A stretch of DNA of 64,000 nucleotides, from positions 91,440-155,439 of the forward strand of contig VDFB02000002.1 in the NCBI GenBank assembly GCA_007258455.2, written 5' to 3'. Shown piece by piece: positions 10,563-22,304 of this stretch; the first letter of the stretch is position 1, and each line of letters begins with the position of its first letter. This DNA is from Sequoia sempervirens (Eukaryota > Streptophyta > Pinopsida > Cupressales > Cupressaceae). Under the pieces are notes generated by a model. It was not told where the DNA came from, did no database searches, and saw only the letters and a program-made list of their open reading frames with translations. A program made the translations under genes and the position numbers.

Positions 10563-13500
10563 GGTACTAGGAAAAGGGTTCGCACAGCTGCAAGTGTTCG
10601 GGGATTCTGAACTCGTAGTCAAGCAAGTTAGAAGATTGTATTCTTGCCATGATAGAAGACTTGTAAAATATAGGCATAGGGTCTAGGACCTCTTATAAGG
10701 TTTAGATGCATTCAATATACAATTGATCGCTCATACTTAGAAGCATACAACTGATGCCTTGGCTCAGGAAGCCAACACTTTGCAACCCCTCTCCTTGTGC
10801 AGACTTAAGAAATTCATAGCTGAGTTGACATCCACACTGTCTCTCCCAGATAGTGTCACTCATTTTCAGGTCTTCAATGATGATAAGCATATCCTTGAAT
10901 TCATTATGAGTTTTGATGTCTTCACCACCCAAATAATCGATGAAGCTAATCTAGAGGAGGTCGAATTGGATATAGAAGGAGTTATCAACCTCAAAACCAA
11001 CACAATTCCCAGAGGCATGGTTCTGCTTGAACAAATATTTAATTTGGACCAAATCCAAGAAAAGGATCCGTAAACAAAGAAGAAATCCATAAGAAATCAA
11101 TGCGATGCTCACAACCTCAGGACAACTGAGGAAATCATAAATATTTTTATTGGTAAAGTGTGCATGCCTGAGGAAAATAAGGGAATCATTGATGCTTTGC
11201 GGAGGTATCATGGCGTGGTGGCATGGAGCTATGGGGATCTAAAGATTTATGACACCTCCATCATCATGCACACCATCCCTATTAAGACAAAAGGTAGGCC
11301 CTTCTACCAATGACAACGTCCTATTAATGCCTTGCTAGAGCCCATCATTTACAAAAAGGTACAAAAGTTACTTTCAGCAAGAATTATTTTCCCAGTCAAG
11401 CATTCCACATGGGTAGCCAACTTGGTCCTAGTTAGAAAATAGAATGGAGAAATCGGATTGTGTGTAGACTTCCACAATTTGAACAGAGCTTCGGAGAAGG
11501 ATAACTATCTAGTGTCTTCATTGGATGAGGTGTTGTAGATCGTCAACAACTCCCAAATGATGTATTTCCTTGATGGGTACTCTGGATATAACCAAGTTAT
11601 GGTGCAGTATGAAAATCACCATAACATAGTGTTCACTACTAAGTGGGGGACCTTTGCTTATAGGAGAATTCCTTTTGGGCTCATCAACGCTGGTGCCACT
11701 TTTTAACGTGCCATGGATATTGCATTCAAAGATCTAATTGGGAAGTGCATAATCATCTACATGGATGATTTAACTATGTTCTCTAAGAGGCGAAGTGATC
11801 ATGTCTCTAATTTATGCAAGGTGTTTTAGAGGTGTAAAGAGTTTGGAGTTTCCCTTAACCCAAAAGAAGTGAATTTTTGGCGTGACTGAGGGTAGATTGC
11901 TTCGACATGTTATTTCAAAGTAGGGAATCTCCATAGACCCTGAACACATCTAATCTTTGCTAAATATCTCACCACTGGGAAGTAAGACAGAATTAAAATC
12001 CTTCTTTGGAAAGATCAACTTCATCAGGAAATTCATCACGGGATTTGCTGAGATTGTTAAACCACTCAATGCCATGTTAAAATAGGATGCCAAAGTTGAG
12101 TGGACTCCCGAAGCCAAACAAGATTTTGAAGAAATCAAATAGGCCATTACTGAGGCACCTATGCTAGTTAGTGCAAACTATCTGAAGTCGTTTTACATCT
12201 ATTCATTCACTTCAGAGCATTCCTATGCGAGCATTCTGACTCAAAAAGATGATGAAGGAAATGAGCACCTAATCGTTTTCATGAGTGCTCCTTTAAAAAT
12301 TGTTGAATTACACTACCACAATGTAGAAAGCAAGCATATTACCTCGTTAGGGGTTGATGAAATTTAGGCATTATATCTTGTGCAATAAAGTGTTCGCCAT
12401 TGTCCCTGATCCAGTAGTGAAAACACTGCTTATACAAAATGAATTGGGCAAATGAAGAGCTAAATGGGTCACATTGCTCGAGGAGTATGATATGGAAATC
12501 AAACTGATGAAGTTGGTAAGAGGACAGGCGCTTACTCGAATAATTGATGAAGCACTAGTAGAAGCAAGACCTGAAATCACTGTGCAACAATACTAGATCG
12601 AGGATGTTTCTCCAGGAAAATGGTATGAGGATGTCATTTATTATTTTCTAAACTGCTAGTGTCCACCCCACTTACAAGGAGTCCAAAAATGTGCTCTCAG
12701 ACTAAAAAGAAGCAATTACATGTTGCAAGGGTTCAATTTATACAAGAAAAATAATGAAGGAATCTACTTGATATGCCTTGGCAAGGAAGAAGAAGATCGA
12801 TTCTTGAAAGAGTTTCATGAAAAATTTGGCATTAGTCATGGATTCAGACCTTCCATTGCACATCAAATATTAAGAGTGGGGTATTATTGGCCAACTATCT
12901 TCAAGGATGCTTATTGTCATGTTCATTCATGTCACACATGTTAGACCACCACCACCAAGGAGAAGAATGTTTTTTTCCCACTACAACCCATGTTGGAGGT
13001 GAGGGCATTTGCACAATGGGGTCTTGATTTCATTTGTTCACTAAGCCCCCCATCATCTATGGGACACAGGTACATTCTTACCGTTACTAATTACTGCACT
13101 AGATGGACATAAGAGATTGTATGTAAGCAATGCACAATTGAGGTAGTTACAAATTTTATGGAAATTTTTATTTTAAATCGCTTTGGTTTTCCCTATGCAT
13201 TGGTGTGTGATAATGGACCTGTTTTTGCTTCATTAAAATTTTCTAGTTGGGCCTTCGACTATGGGATTTCCCTTAAATTTTTCATCTAATTACTACCCTC
13301 AACAAAATGGCCTTGCTGAATCCACAAACAAAAACCTGATCACAGTGATCAAAAAATTGCTCGATAGGAATCCTAAGGACTGGCATACCCAACTCTGATT
13401 CACCCTTTGGGTAGACTGCATTTGCCACAAGGCTGCCCTTGGTGATTCCCCATTCCATCATGTTTATGGCCTAGATCCTATATTTCCTATCCACTTGAAG

Positions 13501-13913
13501 ATTCCCACCCTCCAATTTATCAATGACTTTTACGAAGGGAGGGACCATAGAGAAGCTCGGCTAACTGAGCTCTTGCATTTAGAAGAGGTCCAAGACCATG
13601 CAATAGAAATTTTTTCCAAACATCAGGGCATGGTTAGGAGATCGTTCGACCGCTGAGCCAAGATCAAGGCTCTTAGAATTGCAGATTTAGTCCTATATTG
13701 GGACAAGGCCCATGAAAAGAAAGGGGGACACAACAAATTCGACAAGCTTTATCTTGGCCCCTTTCAAATAGCTAAAATTTTGGGAGATGATGCTTTCCAC
13801 CTAAAGACCTTAACTGGTGAAGATGTCTCAATTCCAATCAATGGGAAACACCTCAAAACATTACTTCCAAGCCTGAGCTCTATCAAGCTCTTCCTTGTAA
13901 ATATTTGTACATA
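10563..13913 (+). pseudogene. Second Tat-like pol: RNase H-like segment, RT, RNase H, integrase, broken
   Basis: Domains in order: an RNase H-like fragment (10590-10790; FGDSELVVKQV, then HTTDALAQEANTL); a linker; reverse transcriptase (about 11200-11880) with LCVDFHNLN, YFLDGYSGYNQV and the catalytic YMDD box (IIIYMDDLTMF near 11755); gypsy RNase H (12140-12570; FYIYSFTSEHSYASILTQKD); and integrase with an H2C2 finger (CHVHSCHTC near 12925) and core acids in QWGLDFIC, CDNGPVF and QQNGLAES. It ends at NGKHLKTLLP with no chromodomain. Multiple stops (TAG after EVL, VF and HTC; TAA after ATF) and a frameshift near 13280 inactivate it. The left side is cut by the neighbouring element's LTR, so gag and protease are missing. 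The first RNase H-like segment resembles the extra 'archaeal-type' domain of Tat elements, but sits before RT. Confidence 0.88.
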
Positions 13914-15440
13914 GGTTAGAGTAGGTTGCCTTTTGGTTCACTTGTGTTTTGTTGTTTCTTTTTTTTGCTTATTCCCTGGTTGTTTTGTTTTGAAGAGGGT
14001 GCTCTTTGTCCCATTGCAGTGGCCATGATCGTTCAATGAATAGTTCACTTTGTTGTCCGTCCTCAGTTTTCTTCAGCTAAACATTCATTCCTGACTATTG
14101 GTCCCTGAAGGCTACCCAAGAGTGGTTTCCTCATTTGAACTTTTCTTTAGAACTCAACCTTTGGTTGAATATTTTTACACACATCTCAGATCTTGCACAA
14201 AACACATATTAATTATTTCTAAAGGACAATACAATGGCTGCTATGATATCCTAGTAAGTGAAAAACTTAAGTTTTCTCCAGTGACCATTGTGGTTCCCAA
14301 ACCCATTGTAGGCTTTGGTCCTTATGCGGTCTAGTAAAAGATAAGTGAGAAAAGAACATTGAAAGAAATATCAAAACAAAGAAGAACAAGAAAATTCTAA
14401 AATCAAATGAATGTACGGGTGTGCAGATAACTCTACCAGGGCTATGGACACTGGGTAGGTAGTAGAGCAATATCTGTGGGATCATAGTGACAACTCTGCT
14501 GGGGCTATGGACGCTTGATTGGCAATAGGGCAATGTCTAGGTTACTTTTGGTGTTGAACTGTTTATATAGCTTTCTCGGTTGGATTGGCAGCTATTTGTC
14601 ATAGTTCCTATGGAAGGGAATGAATTCACCACACAAACTTTTGAGATGTCCTATAGACTGACCCAATTTAGGGTCCTATCCTACTAGTTCACTGTTGGAT
14701 GTCTTCCCCTGGTCTGCGAAACTAGAGATTCTAGGTCTAGAATGAATGCTTATCCTCAGAACACTTGGGAGTGTTTCCTAGCAGAGTCTCCATTTGTTGT
14801 TCCCTCAGCACACATGCCCCATTCAGAATGGGGACCCTCTTTTCTTTCACCTTGCGAGGTCATTTTGTCACTGCCTCATTTTGCGTACTCCCATTCTGGT
14901 GTACTAGATGGTCAATGTACCTCCAAAATCTCATTTTGAGTTGACCATGTTTCATCCCCTCCATCTTGGTTAGGTCCTAGATCCTTGCGAACTTTCCTTG
15001 AAAATTTCCTTCTGCCAGCAGCTTTAGAGCCTGGTGGGCCTACCTCGCCGAGTTTCCCTAGCTGGGCTTCCTCTGAGCATTCACCGTTCTAAACGACGGA
15101 AGCCTTTCGCCTTCCTATGCCCTGGAACCCTGGTCCTCATTCACCTCCCTATTTAACTTACGATGAAATTGCATTGCCCTTGACCATCCCCAGTCTGTCC
15201 CTCCAAACTTCCATCCTCGAAACTCCATTCCATCTTTTCCATTTTTGATGGCCAACCTACAGCCTCTCTCCACCTTCTGAGCCCTGGGTTCCCCTTTGCC
15301 AACGATTTGTAAATGAACTTTGAGGTGGTTGTAGGGTCGCATCTTTTCAGTCCTCGAGCCCCAAACCTCCCACCACCATCGAAGATTTTAACCCACCAAC
15401 CATCCAGTCATTCATATGAGCATTAAATGAGGATATTAAA
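13914..15440 (+). other. Non-coding stretch after pol, with a diverged ~67-bp duplication
   Basis: No protein recognised. Two related segments near 14420-14480 and 14490-14545 share 'acaactct', 'ggggctatgga' and 'agggcaatgtct'-like words about 67 bp apart. From about 14740 the plus strand is rich in C and T. This is the place of the usual non-coding region of Tat elements. Confidence 0.5.
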
Positions 15441-15452
15441 TGGATATTGGGG

Positions 15453-15460
15453 TATAAATA
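15453..15460 (+). promoter_or_regulatory. Possible TATA box upstream of the unknown long frame
   Basis: TATAAATA in GGGGTATAAATATATGG, a good plant TATA context, about 1.57 kb before the ATG at 17019. It could serve a spliced leader (see the next entry) or be an LTR promoter. Sequence match only. Confidence 0.35.
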
Positions 15461-15619
15461 TATGGCCCGACCTATCATTTTCATCTGTCAAGTTTTCTAG
15501 AGGAGTTTAGAGTGCTTTCTAAGGATTTCAGTACATTCGTCACCCACTACCCTCACATCTATGATCATCATTTGGCTGTCCTTAGTGGATTTTGCATCTT
15601 CCCTCATCAAACTTTTAAG

Positions 15620-17013
15620 GTAGGTTTGTCATTTGCCCTCCTGTTAGGTTTTTGTAATTTTGCACTTGAAACAATGAACAATCATGGGTTAAAATGCTTC
15701 AACTTGATAAAACATGACACCCCATAAAAAACCCATATTCCCAAATTCTAGAGAAACCTCCAAGGCATCTCCTAAGATCAATTTGGAACTATACCTCATC
15801 ATTGTCATTCGTTGCGTAGGCAATTCACATGTGCTCTAGGCCCATGTTGGGTTGTCACCATCAAAACCTTGAACAAACAACAATCTGACCTGATGACGGG
15901 ACCACCTGCTAGGCCCACAACCCCGGGCCTCCATCAGTCAATCACCGAAGAGCTTAACAAACTTAACAAACTTAATACTTCAAATTCAGCCTCCGTCTAA
16001 GCTTCTCGGGCCTGCTCCTACAAAACTCGATCCCAAGGACGTCACATCGCTTCTACCATTTTGAACGACAAGGAGAACACATCCACCCCACCAATAGGGT
16101 CCACTTTTCCTTTTGTCATTCTGAATTAAATGCAGACTAACTTTTATGTCATGTCCCCAATCCCCGCTCCTCAGATCTCCATCCATAGAGTTCCTTCATG
16201 TCTTTTTCATTTCAAATGACCGTTAGGTGACATCGTGCCGCCTCCTGGGCCTCGACCCTCCAGTTGTTGTGATGGCCTAGTAGAAGGAAAACTCTAGCGT
16301 CCTTGCTCTTACCGGGCTCTTCCCATTGGGATTCTTTCCTACCTCATCTGATTCAAAAGGAAGAACACATTCGTCTTTCTGACCTCTAGTACTTGTCCTT
16401 CAAATCACCGAGAGAAACTTGAGATAAACCTAGCAGCAATACTCAATGTCAGGTTTGGCCCACCGAGCCACTCTTGCCAATCTACAGAGTGAAACCTTGA
16501 AGGCTTCTGACGCCTTGAGACTCGAATGCTTTTAAGTTTAAAGTTACATTGGCCGTCCTTTGACCTCCCATGTCCTTGACCCCAGAATTCTGACCCCAAA
16601 ATTTTGTTCCTCCCTAGCCATTCTAAATAGCAAAGCCTTGACGACTTTCCGATCTGATATCTCTAGGGGCCTCAAAAGTGATCTAAATGACCTTCAAATT
16701 GAAAACCAATCTCAACCCACATGCTCAAATTTAATCCTCTCCTACATAAGCCTTTGAAACCAACAAAATTTGAAGTCAGGAGAAATCAAATGGGTTTCCC
16801 TACATTGTTTTCCCTTGAAAACGATGATCCTGCTAGGGAAGTCTGCCCCCTGGGCCCAGGTTGTCCAAAATCCCTCTGAAAGATGACTAATGACATCTAG
16901 AAGTAAGATTTGATTTCATTAATCATATGTTTTCTAATTAGATTTCATCGACGAGATTTTGACTAATGTTAATGCTCATATAATTGGTTGTACTCATTAT
17001 GCCTTATTTGTAG
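15620..17013 (+). other. Possible leader intron before the unknown long frame
   Basis: A donor-like AAG|GTAGGT at 15620 and an acceptor-like TTATTTGTAG ending at 17013, five bases before the ATG at 17019, would bound a 1.39-kb intron. The stretch is C/T-rich on the plus strand, has no recognisable protein, and contains a short AACTTAACAA repeat near 15955-15975. Inferred from sequence only. Confidence 0.3.
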
Positions 17014-17018
17014 GATAT

Positions 17019-20000
17019 ATGGAATCGAGTGCAGGACCCTTGGCAGCTGCTGTAGAGGACAAAGGGAAGAGAGCGGGGAAGACTCATTGTGGATAGGAGG
17101 ATAAAGACCAAATGAAGTACTAGTTCTAGGGTGAGCCTTTGCATTCAAAAGCCATCACAAACTAGAAAGAAATTATAGAAACCAATATCGGCCATGTTGA
17201 TATTGATGAGTTCAAGCAAAGGGTTAGAATCCACCCCAAGACTGATAATTCTATATTGATCAAACAAAGTGGAATTGTAAAAGATGGTGGCTTCCCCCCA
17301 TCCCTCATAGACCCTGAATTGGTCATGGATTTCTGGTAGGCCTACTAGCCACAGACACGAACCATTGTTGATAGGGACGAAAACATTCTTGTCGACATGT
17401 TGGGTGAGGCAATTACTAAAACTTTTCACATCCCCACCTTTGGGGAGATGGAAATGCCCACCATGGTGGAACAAAATTCAACATGGGATGAGGACCCGAT
17501 GGGCTGCAAGAAGCTAATAAATTAGTACTGACTTATAGAGAAAAGGGGCAACACTACAAAGGTTCCTCAAGAACTCTTTTGCAATAACTTCTATGAGGAC
17601 TACCATGACTTGGTCACCATGTTGAGCAGGGTGATGAGTCTCCCCAATGCTACCTACTTTCAGGAATGGATTGTGTATTTCATAGAGTAGATCCTCCATG
17701 GGGATGAAGACGCCACAACAAAAGTTTCATTCTACTGGAGAGGGATAATAAGTGAATGCTTCCACGAGTAGTTTATGATTGTCAAGAAAACCTCCAAGTT
17801 CTATATGATGTCCTATCTCGTGTACTCACTAGCTGAGCAGAGGAAATACTGTGGATTTTTTGTGGCACCTGACGAGGATTCAAGGAAAATATTGAAGGTC
17901 TATGACAGATATCCCCAACTCTAGTTCAAGAAATTCAAAAAAGAGTATTGCAGGGTAAATGATGCCTTCATTGGCCACATCATTAGGTTACTTGGAGGGG
18001 ATTTTGAGAGAAGGGTCTTTCACAGTGGTTAGGTGCTCTTAAAGCAATATTCCTTATTCATACAATACACTAAATTCACATATATTCATGCCCAAGGTTT
18101 CATAGAAAGGTCGGATAAGCTGCCCTGGTACTCTAATGATCAGATCATATTGTTAGAGCTCTCCCAGCAGTTGCAACATGTGCATTTAGTTCTAAGTAGT
18201 AGACATTTGGTAGGGATCCCTTATCCCTTAGTCGTTGGCCAAGGAATGTACAAATTACAAACTTCCCAGTGTGTTGGGAATTCTAAGAAGGATTTGGTGG
18301 AGTACCATTTCTACCTACACATTGCTCGCCCATGGGTGGACCCACATGGGCATGTGAGGAAGGCACTAGGACTAGGGTATGCCCATTTGCATCACATTGA
18401 AGATTTCTGGGAAGATTGCCAAGATGACAAGGAAGTGTGTGCAAGGCATTGCATGCAAATGACTACGTACTTTGTGAGGAGGGTTCAACTATTTCCCATA
18501 CTAGATCAAGGTGAAGATAATGAGAGCACCATCATGGATCCTAGATGTAATGCAGTCACTAACTTTCCACTGCCAACAATAGATTGGGATGAGCAAGAGG
18601 TTGATGACCTCAATATTCTAACCAAGCCAATTGTGGCTCATACCAAAGAATGGTTTAATGGATGATTAGCTCAATTAAAGAAATAGGGGGTGTCCTAACA
18701 TATGAGGGGCTCAAGATTGAACCCAGTGCTATAAGAGATGTCACTATTACCACTTTAGTAGGAGGGATATCCAAATCTCCTCCACTGACAAGGTCAAAGA
18801 AGAGGAAAGGGATTGAGGTAGAACAGTCACCAGATCCCAAGGTTTATTCAAGAAAGGATTTAGGAGGATCACCCTCTAAGAGGCCCAAATGGATGAGAAG
18901 CACCACGGAGTAGCAAAAAATTCAAGAGGGTCCCCTTCAGGAGGGTGAGGAAGTGAAAACATATTAGCCAAAACCTCCTCTAGCCCACCCTGTCTTCGCC
19001 ACCCTTCGATTTGTTTCCTTGGCCATGGTAGCCACATCCCTACCTACAATGGACATCTCAATCCATCTTTCCTCCTCTCCCCTAGCCGGTCCCATAATAG
19101 TGGTTGACTGTTCCTCTGCCACAACTACTTCACTTTCCTCTGCTGCCATGTCACCTACTACATCGGTTCCACTCACAGCAGCAACAATAACAATGCCCAT
19201 ACTCGCATTTTTGGAGGCTTTCTCGTGGTACATGTAGAATGTCCCCTCTGAGATTTCCCATATATTTTTGGGTTCCACCATCCAAGCTACCTTAATGTAG
19301 GTCCTTGCCAACACTACGCCTTTACAACCTCCAATGGGACCACCAGTAATGGAGGCCACAATCTTAATTTCTGAAGACTGGGAGAAGTAGGAGAAAGAAG
19401 CTTCAAAGGTATTGGAGGAGGAATTTGATGAGTACCACAAACAACCAGAATATGAGCACTAAAAAATTGACACGGTGGTCTACGAAGAAGAAGAAATAGG
19501 GTCTTCCAAAAGTGGAGATGAAGAGGAGGGTACAGGTGGTAGAACTATTGTACAAACCTTCGATGATGATTTCAAGGAGGAAATGGCCCAAAAATTGAAG
19601 GATGATGATGAAGAGGCAGAAAGGTAACCTCCCAGAGGAGAAGAACAAGAAGGTGGCAGGGTAGCAAAAGATGTGAAACTCTCTACAAGGGAGCAATAGG
19701 AGGATGTGCCACTTGCTTATGGAGAAGAAAAAAATGTAGAGGAAGACAAGCCTGAGGAGCATGTGCACAAGGACAAACAAGCTGAAGAAAGGAAAGAGAA
19801 AGAAATTGAGATAGAAGAAAGTCCCTAGGGGCAATTGCCTACTAATCCTCCATCAAATTATGCTTCATGTTCATCCAAGACTCCGATGAGGAAGAAGGAG
19901 ACAACACTAAAATGGAAGAAAGGGCTCCCACAGGTGAACAAATAGAGATGCAAACAAAGAAAGGAAAAGGTGATCGTGAGTCGCCCAAGGGAAAATCTAC

Positions 20001-21230
20001 TATACCCAAATGGCTAGAGAGGCAACTTGAAAAGAAGACTCCTGCCCCAAAGAATCCAAGAGCAAGACCAGAGGCTATCCTAGCCTGAGCACAGATCACA
20101 ACCAAGAAGGAGAAGAAGCCCAAAATTAGATCCAAGGTAACGATTGATTCTTCTGGGTCCTGAACTGTGCAAGTAGCAACGTTGATGGTAGGCAAAGAAG
20201 GAGTAAGCTATAATATATCTACCATTGACTTGGGAATTGCTACTAGAGAGCAAAAGGTAGAGCACCTCAAGAAGTCTGTGGCTACGGTGGTGCATCTAAT
20301 ACAACAAGATAAAGTCTCAAAAGATGAGCTTATAGCACAAGTAGTTGACTTGAAATTTTAGATCAAACAATGGTTTTCAGCTAAAGAAATTCCCACCACA
20401 TCCATGGCTCCACTCCAACTATTGTCCAAGGAACAAATTGACACGCTAGAAAAAATAAAGAACTTGGAAAAAATAAGAGAAAGCTAGTTCTGATAGGTTC
20501 TATACGTCAGAAATATGGGTATTAGTCAGGTTGTTCAAACAGCCAAAAAGTTCCTAGATTTACAGTAGTCTCTAGAAGGCACAAACAAACTTTGCATCGA
20601 CTTCCCTGTGACGTATAGGTCCACCTATTCAAAGATTGAAGCTATCCTCCAACTACCAAAATCCATATGGAAAAACAAGTTTGTACTCAAAGGGGACAAT
20701 CATTGGCTAGTGGATGTATGGAAATGAGACTTTGATAATAGGAAAGAAAGTTTGGAGTAGGTAATTGACAAAGTGGATCTAGATGTTGAATGGGTCAAAT
20801 AAATTAGGGTGGATTGCGCTTGATATTTGAGATTAATGATGGGATATGGCATGCCCACGATGCAAATTGATCTAGAGAAAATAAAGCCCCATTTCAAAAA
20901 AAAGATGGAGGACAGGATGTCATATGAGATAACCACATATTTCATGAGTTTTGCCGCCTGCACCTTCACCCAGTCAGAATTGTTTAGAGACCATGCTGCC
21001 AATTATGATGAAGATTGGAAAAGGCTTGAGGACAACTCTAAGGAATGGAGTTATCAATTTTTGTGGTCCGAGATCATGGAGGTCAACAAAATCCAAATGG
21101 TAATTTGGAAGTTCATGGAGTATTTGGCTTTGAAGGAGCGGGAGGGCAACCCTATTGTTAGTGAAGAGCTTTTAAAGAAATATCTATAGTAGAAAGAGCA
21201 ATCAGCAAAAGACAAAATGCTATAGTGCTG
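17019..21230 (+). pseudogene. Unrecognised ~1,400-codon protein gene, heavily decayed
   Basis: Protein-like sequence runs 4.2 kb in three successive frames (17019-18665, 18662-about 19850, about 19860-21230), joined by apparent single-base shifts. The ATG follows an acceptor-like TTTGTAG. Part 1 (about 550 codons) looks globular: TKVSFYWRGIISECF, KFKKEYCRVNDAFIGH, GYAHLHHIEDFWEDC. Codons 339-548 are open. Part 2 is acidic and low-complexity (KSGDEEEGTGG). Part 3 has a likely coiled coil (VEHLKKSVATVVHLIQQDK) and a charged C-terminus ending KKYL and two TAGs near 21188. I count about 32 internal stops: 23 TAG, 6 TGA, 3 TAA. I do not recognise the family. It could be an extra frame of the neighbouring Tat-like element, a viral-like capsid gene or a dead host gene; the order after pol favours the first. 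Confidence 0.7.
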
Positions 21231-21346
21231 TCACTAGAGGACAAAATAGGGATATGGACAAGATTGTATTTTAAAATGTAATATATTAGGGGATAGGTAG
21301 AACCCTAGTTTGTAGTAGATCTTGGCCACACAATGAGATTAGATTT

Positions 21347-21668
21347 TGTTAGTGTAAAGGTTTTAACTTAATTATGTTAATTAAGTTACCTTTATTCCTC
21401 TCTTAAGATTTCACTTTAGTTTGCATATTGTGACATTTAATAATTATATTAATTATTAAATGTCTACCTATTAGGGTTACTTTTAGGTTTTGCATGATCT
21501 CCTTTTAAGGATTGATATTTGTAATTATTTCAATTCAGCTAATATAATCTCTCTTGAAGCTTGCAGAGCACCCTTGATTTTTTATCTCCATCTCTTCCTT
21601 TCTGTGATAGGTTATATGCATACAGGTGATCTTTGGGGTCTGTGAAGTTGGCTTTCTCAACTTCTACA
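21347..21668 (+). repeat. 5' LTR of the short element
   Basis: Starts TGTTAGTGTAAAGG and ends TTCTACA; 322 bp. Aligns end to end with 23883-24206. Confidence 0.92.
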
Positions 21669-21680
21669 TGGTATCAGAGC
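21669..21680 (+). other. Primer binding site, initiator tRNA-Met type
   Basis: TGGTATCAGAGC immediately follows the LTR terminus ACA. It is complementary to the 3' end of initiator tRNA-Met. Confidence 0.92.
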
Positions 21681-22265
21681 TCTAGACCTGTTGCTTCCTG
21701 TTCGTGTTTTGAAGATTTTTTTGGAGCTTCAAGGGTTTAGAGTTTTCCTTTTTTGATCCAAGAGGTGGGCATTTTCAGTGCATCCAGGGTCAAATCAGAT
21801 CTCTCCATTGAATCCAGAACTGCCAGAATAGTCAAGATTGACCTCTGTTTCGTCAAATTTGGCTTCCGTTTGTCAGATTTGTGAGGGTTTGAAGAAAGGG
21901 TCATTTTTTGCCAGATCTAGGGGGTGCTCAATTTTTCAGAGGATTTTGAGCCCAAACGGACCTCACCATTGTTTTTGGAGTGACCGAAAACCTACAGATT
22001 GATTGTAAACTTGCCTATATTCGGCATCAGTTGTTCGTGAAGCAAATTTTTTTATCCGTATGACCCTCTGCCAGCACACGGATCGAGGTATGCAAATTTT
22101 TTCATCAAAAAAAATAATAATATTTTTTTTTGCAAAAAATTCACAGTTCTTTTTCAATTGTAAAAAAAGGTTAAAAGCTTTGCTTTTAAAAGCTTTTTCC
22201 ACAAAAAATTTGGTTTTTTAAAAACAAAAATATGTTAAAAAAAATAAAAAGCCTTTTTAAGGCTT

Positions 22266-22304
22266 GTGCAGGTATGGTACACCTGCACAGGGTACTGTGC
22301 AGGT
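22266..22304. repeat. Inverted GTGCAGGT repeats (stem-loop)
   Basis: GTGCAGGT at 22266, its inverse ACCTGCAC at 22281 and GTGCAGGT again at 22297. Either pair can form an 8-bp stem. It lies in the leader-like part of the short element, so a role in RNA dimerisation or packaging is possible but untested. Confidence 0.7.

Noticed and set aside
17019..21230. TAG reassigned to glutamine (recoding) as an explanation for the many in-frame TAGs
   Set aside because: There are also TGA and TAA stops and at least two frameshifts, the same pattern occurs in plainly dead retroelements, and the P450 gene in the same window uses no internal TAG. Decay explains it better.
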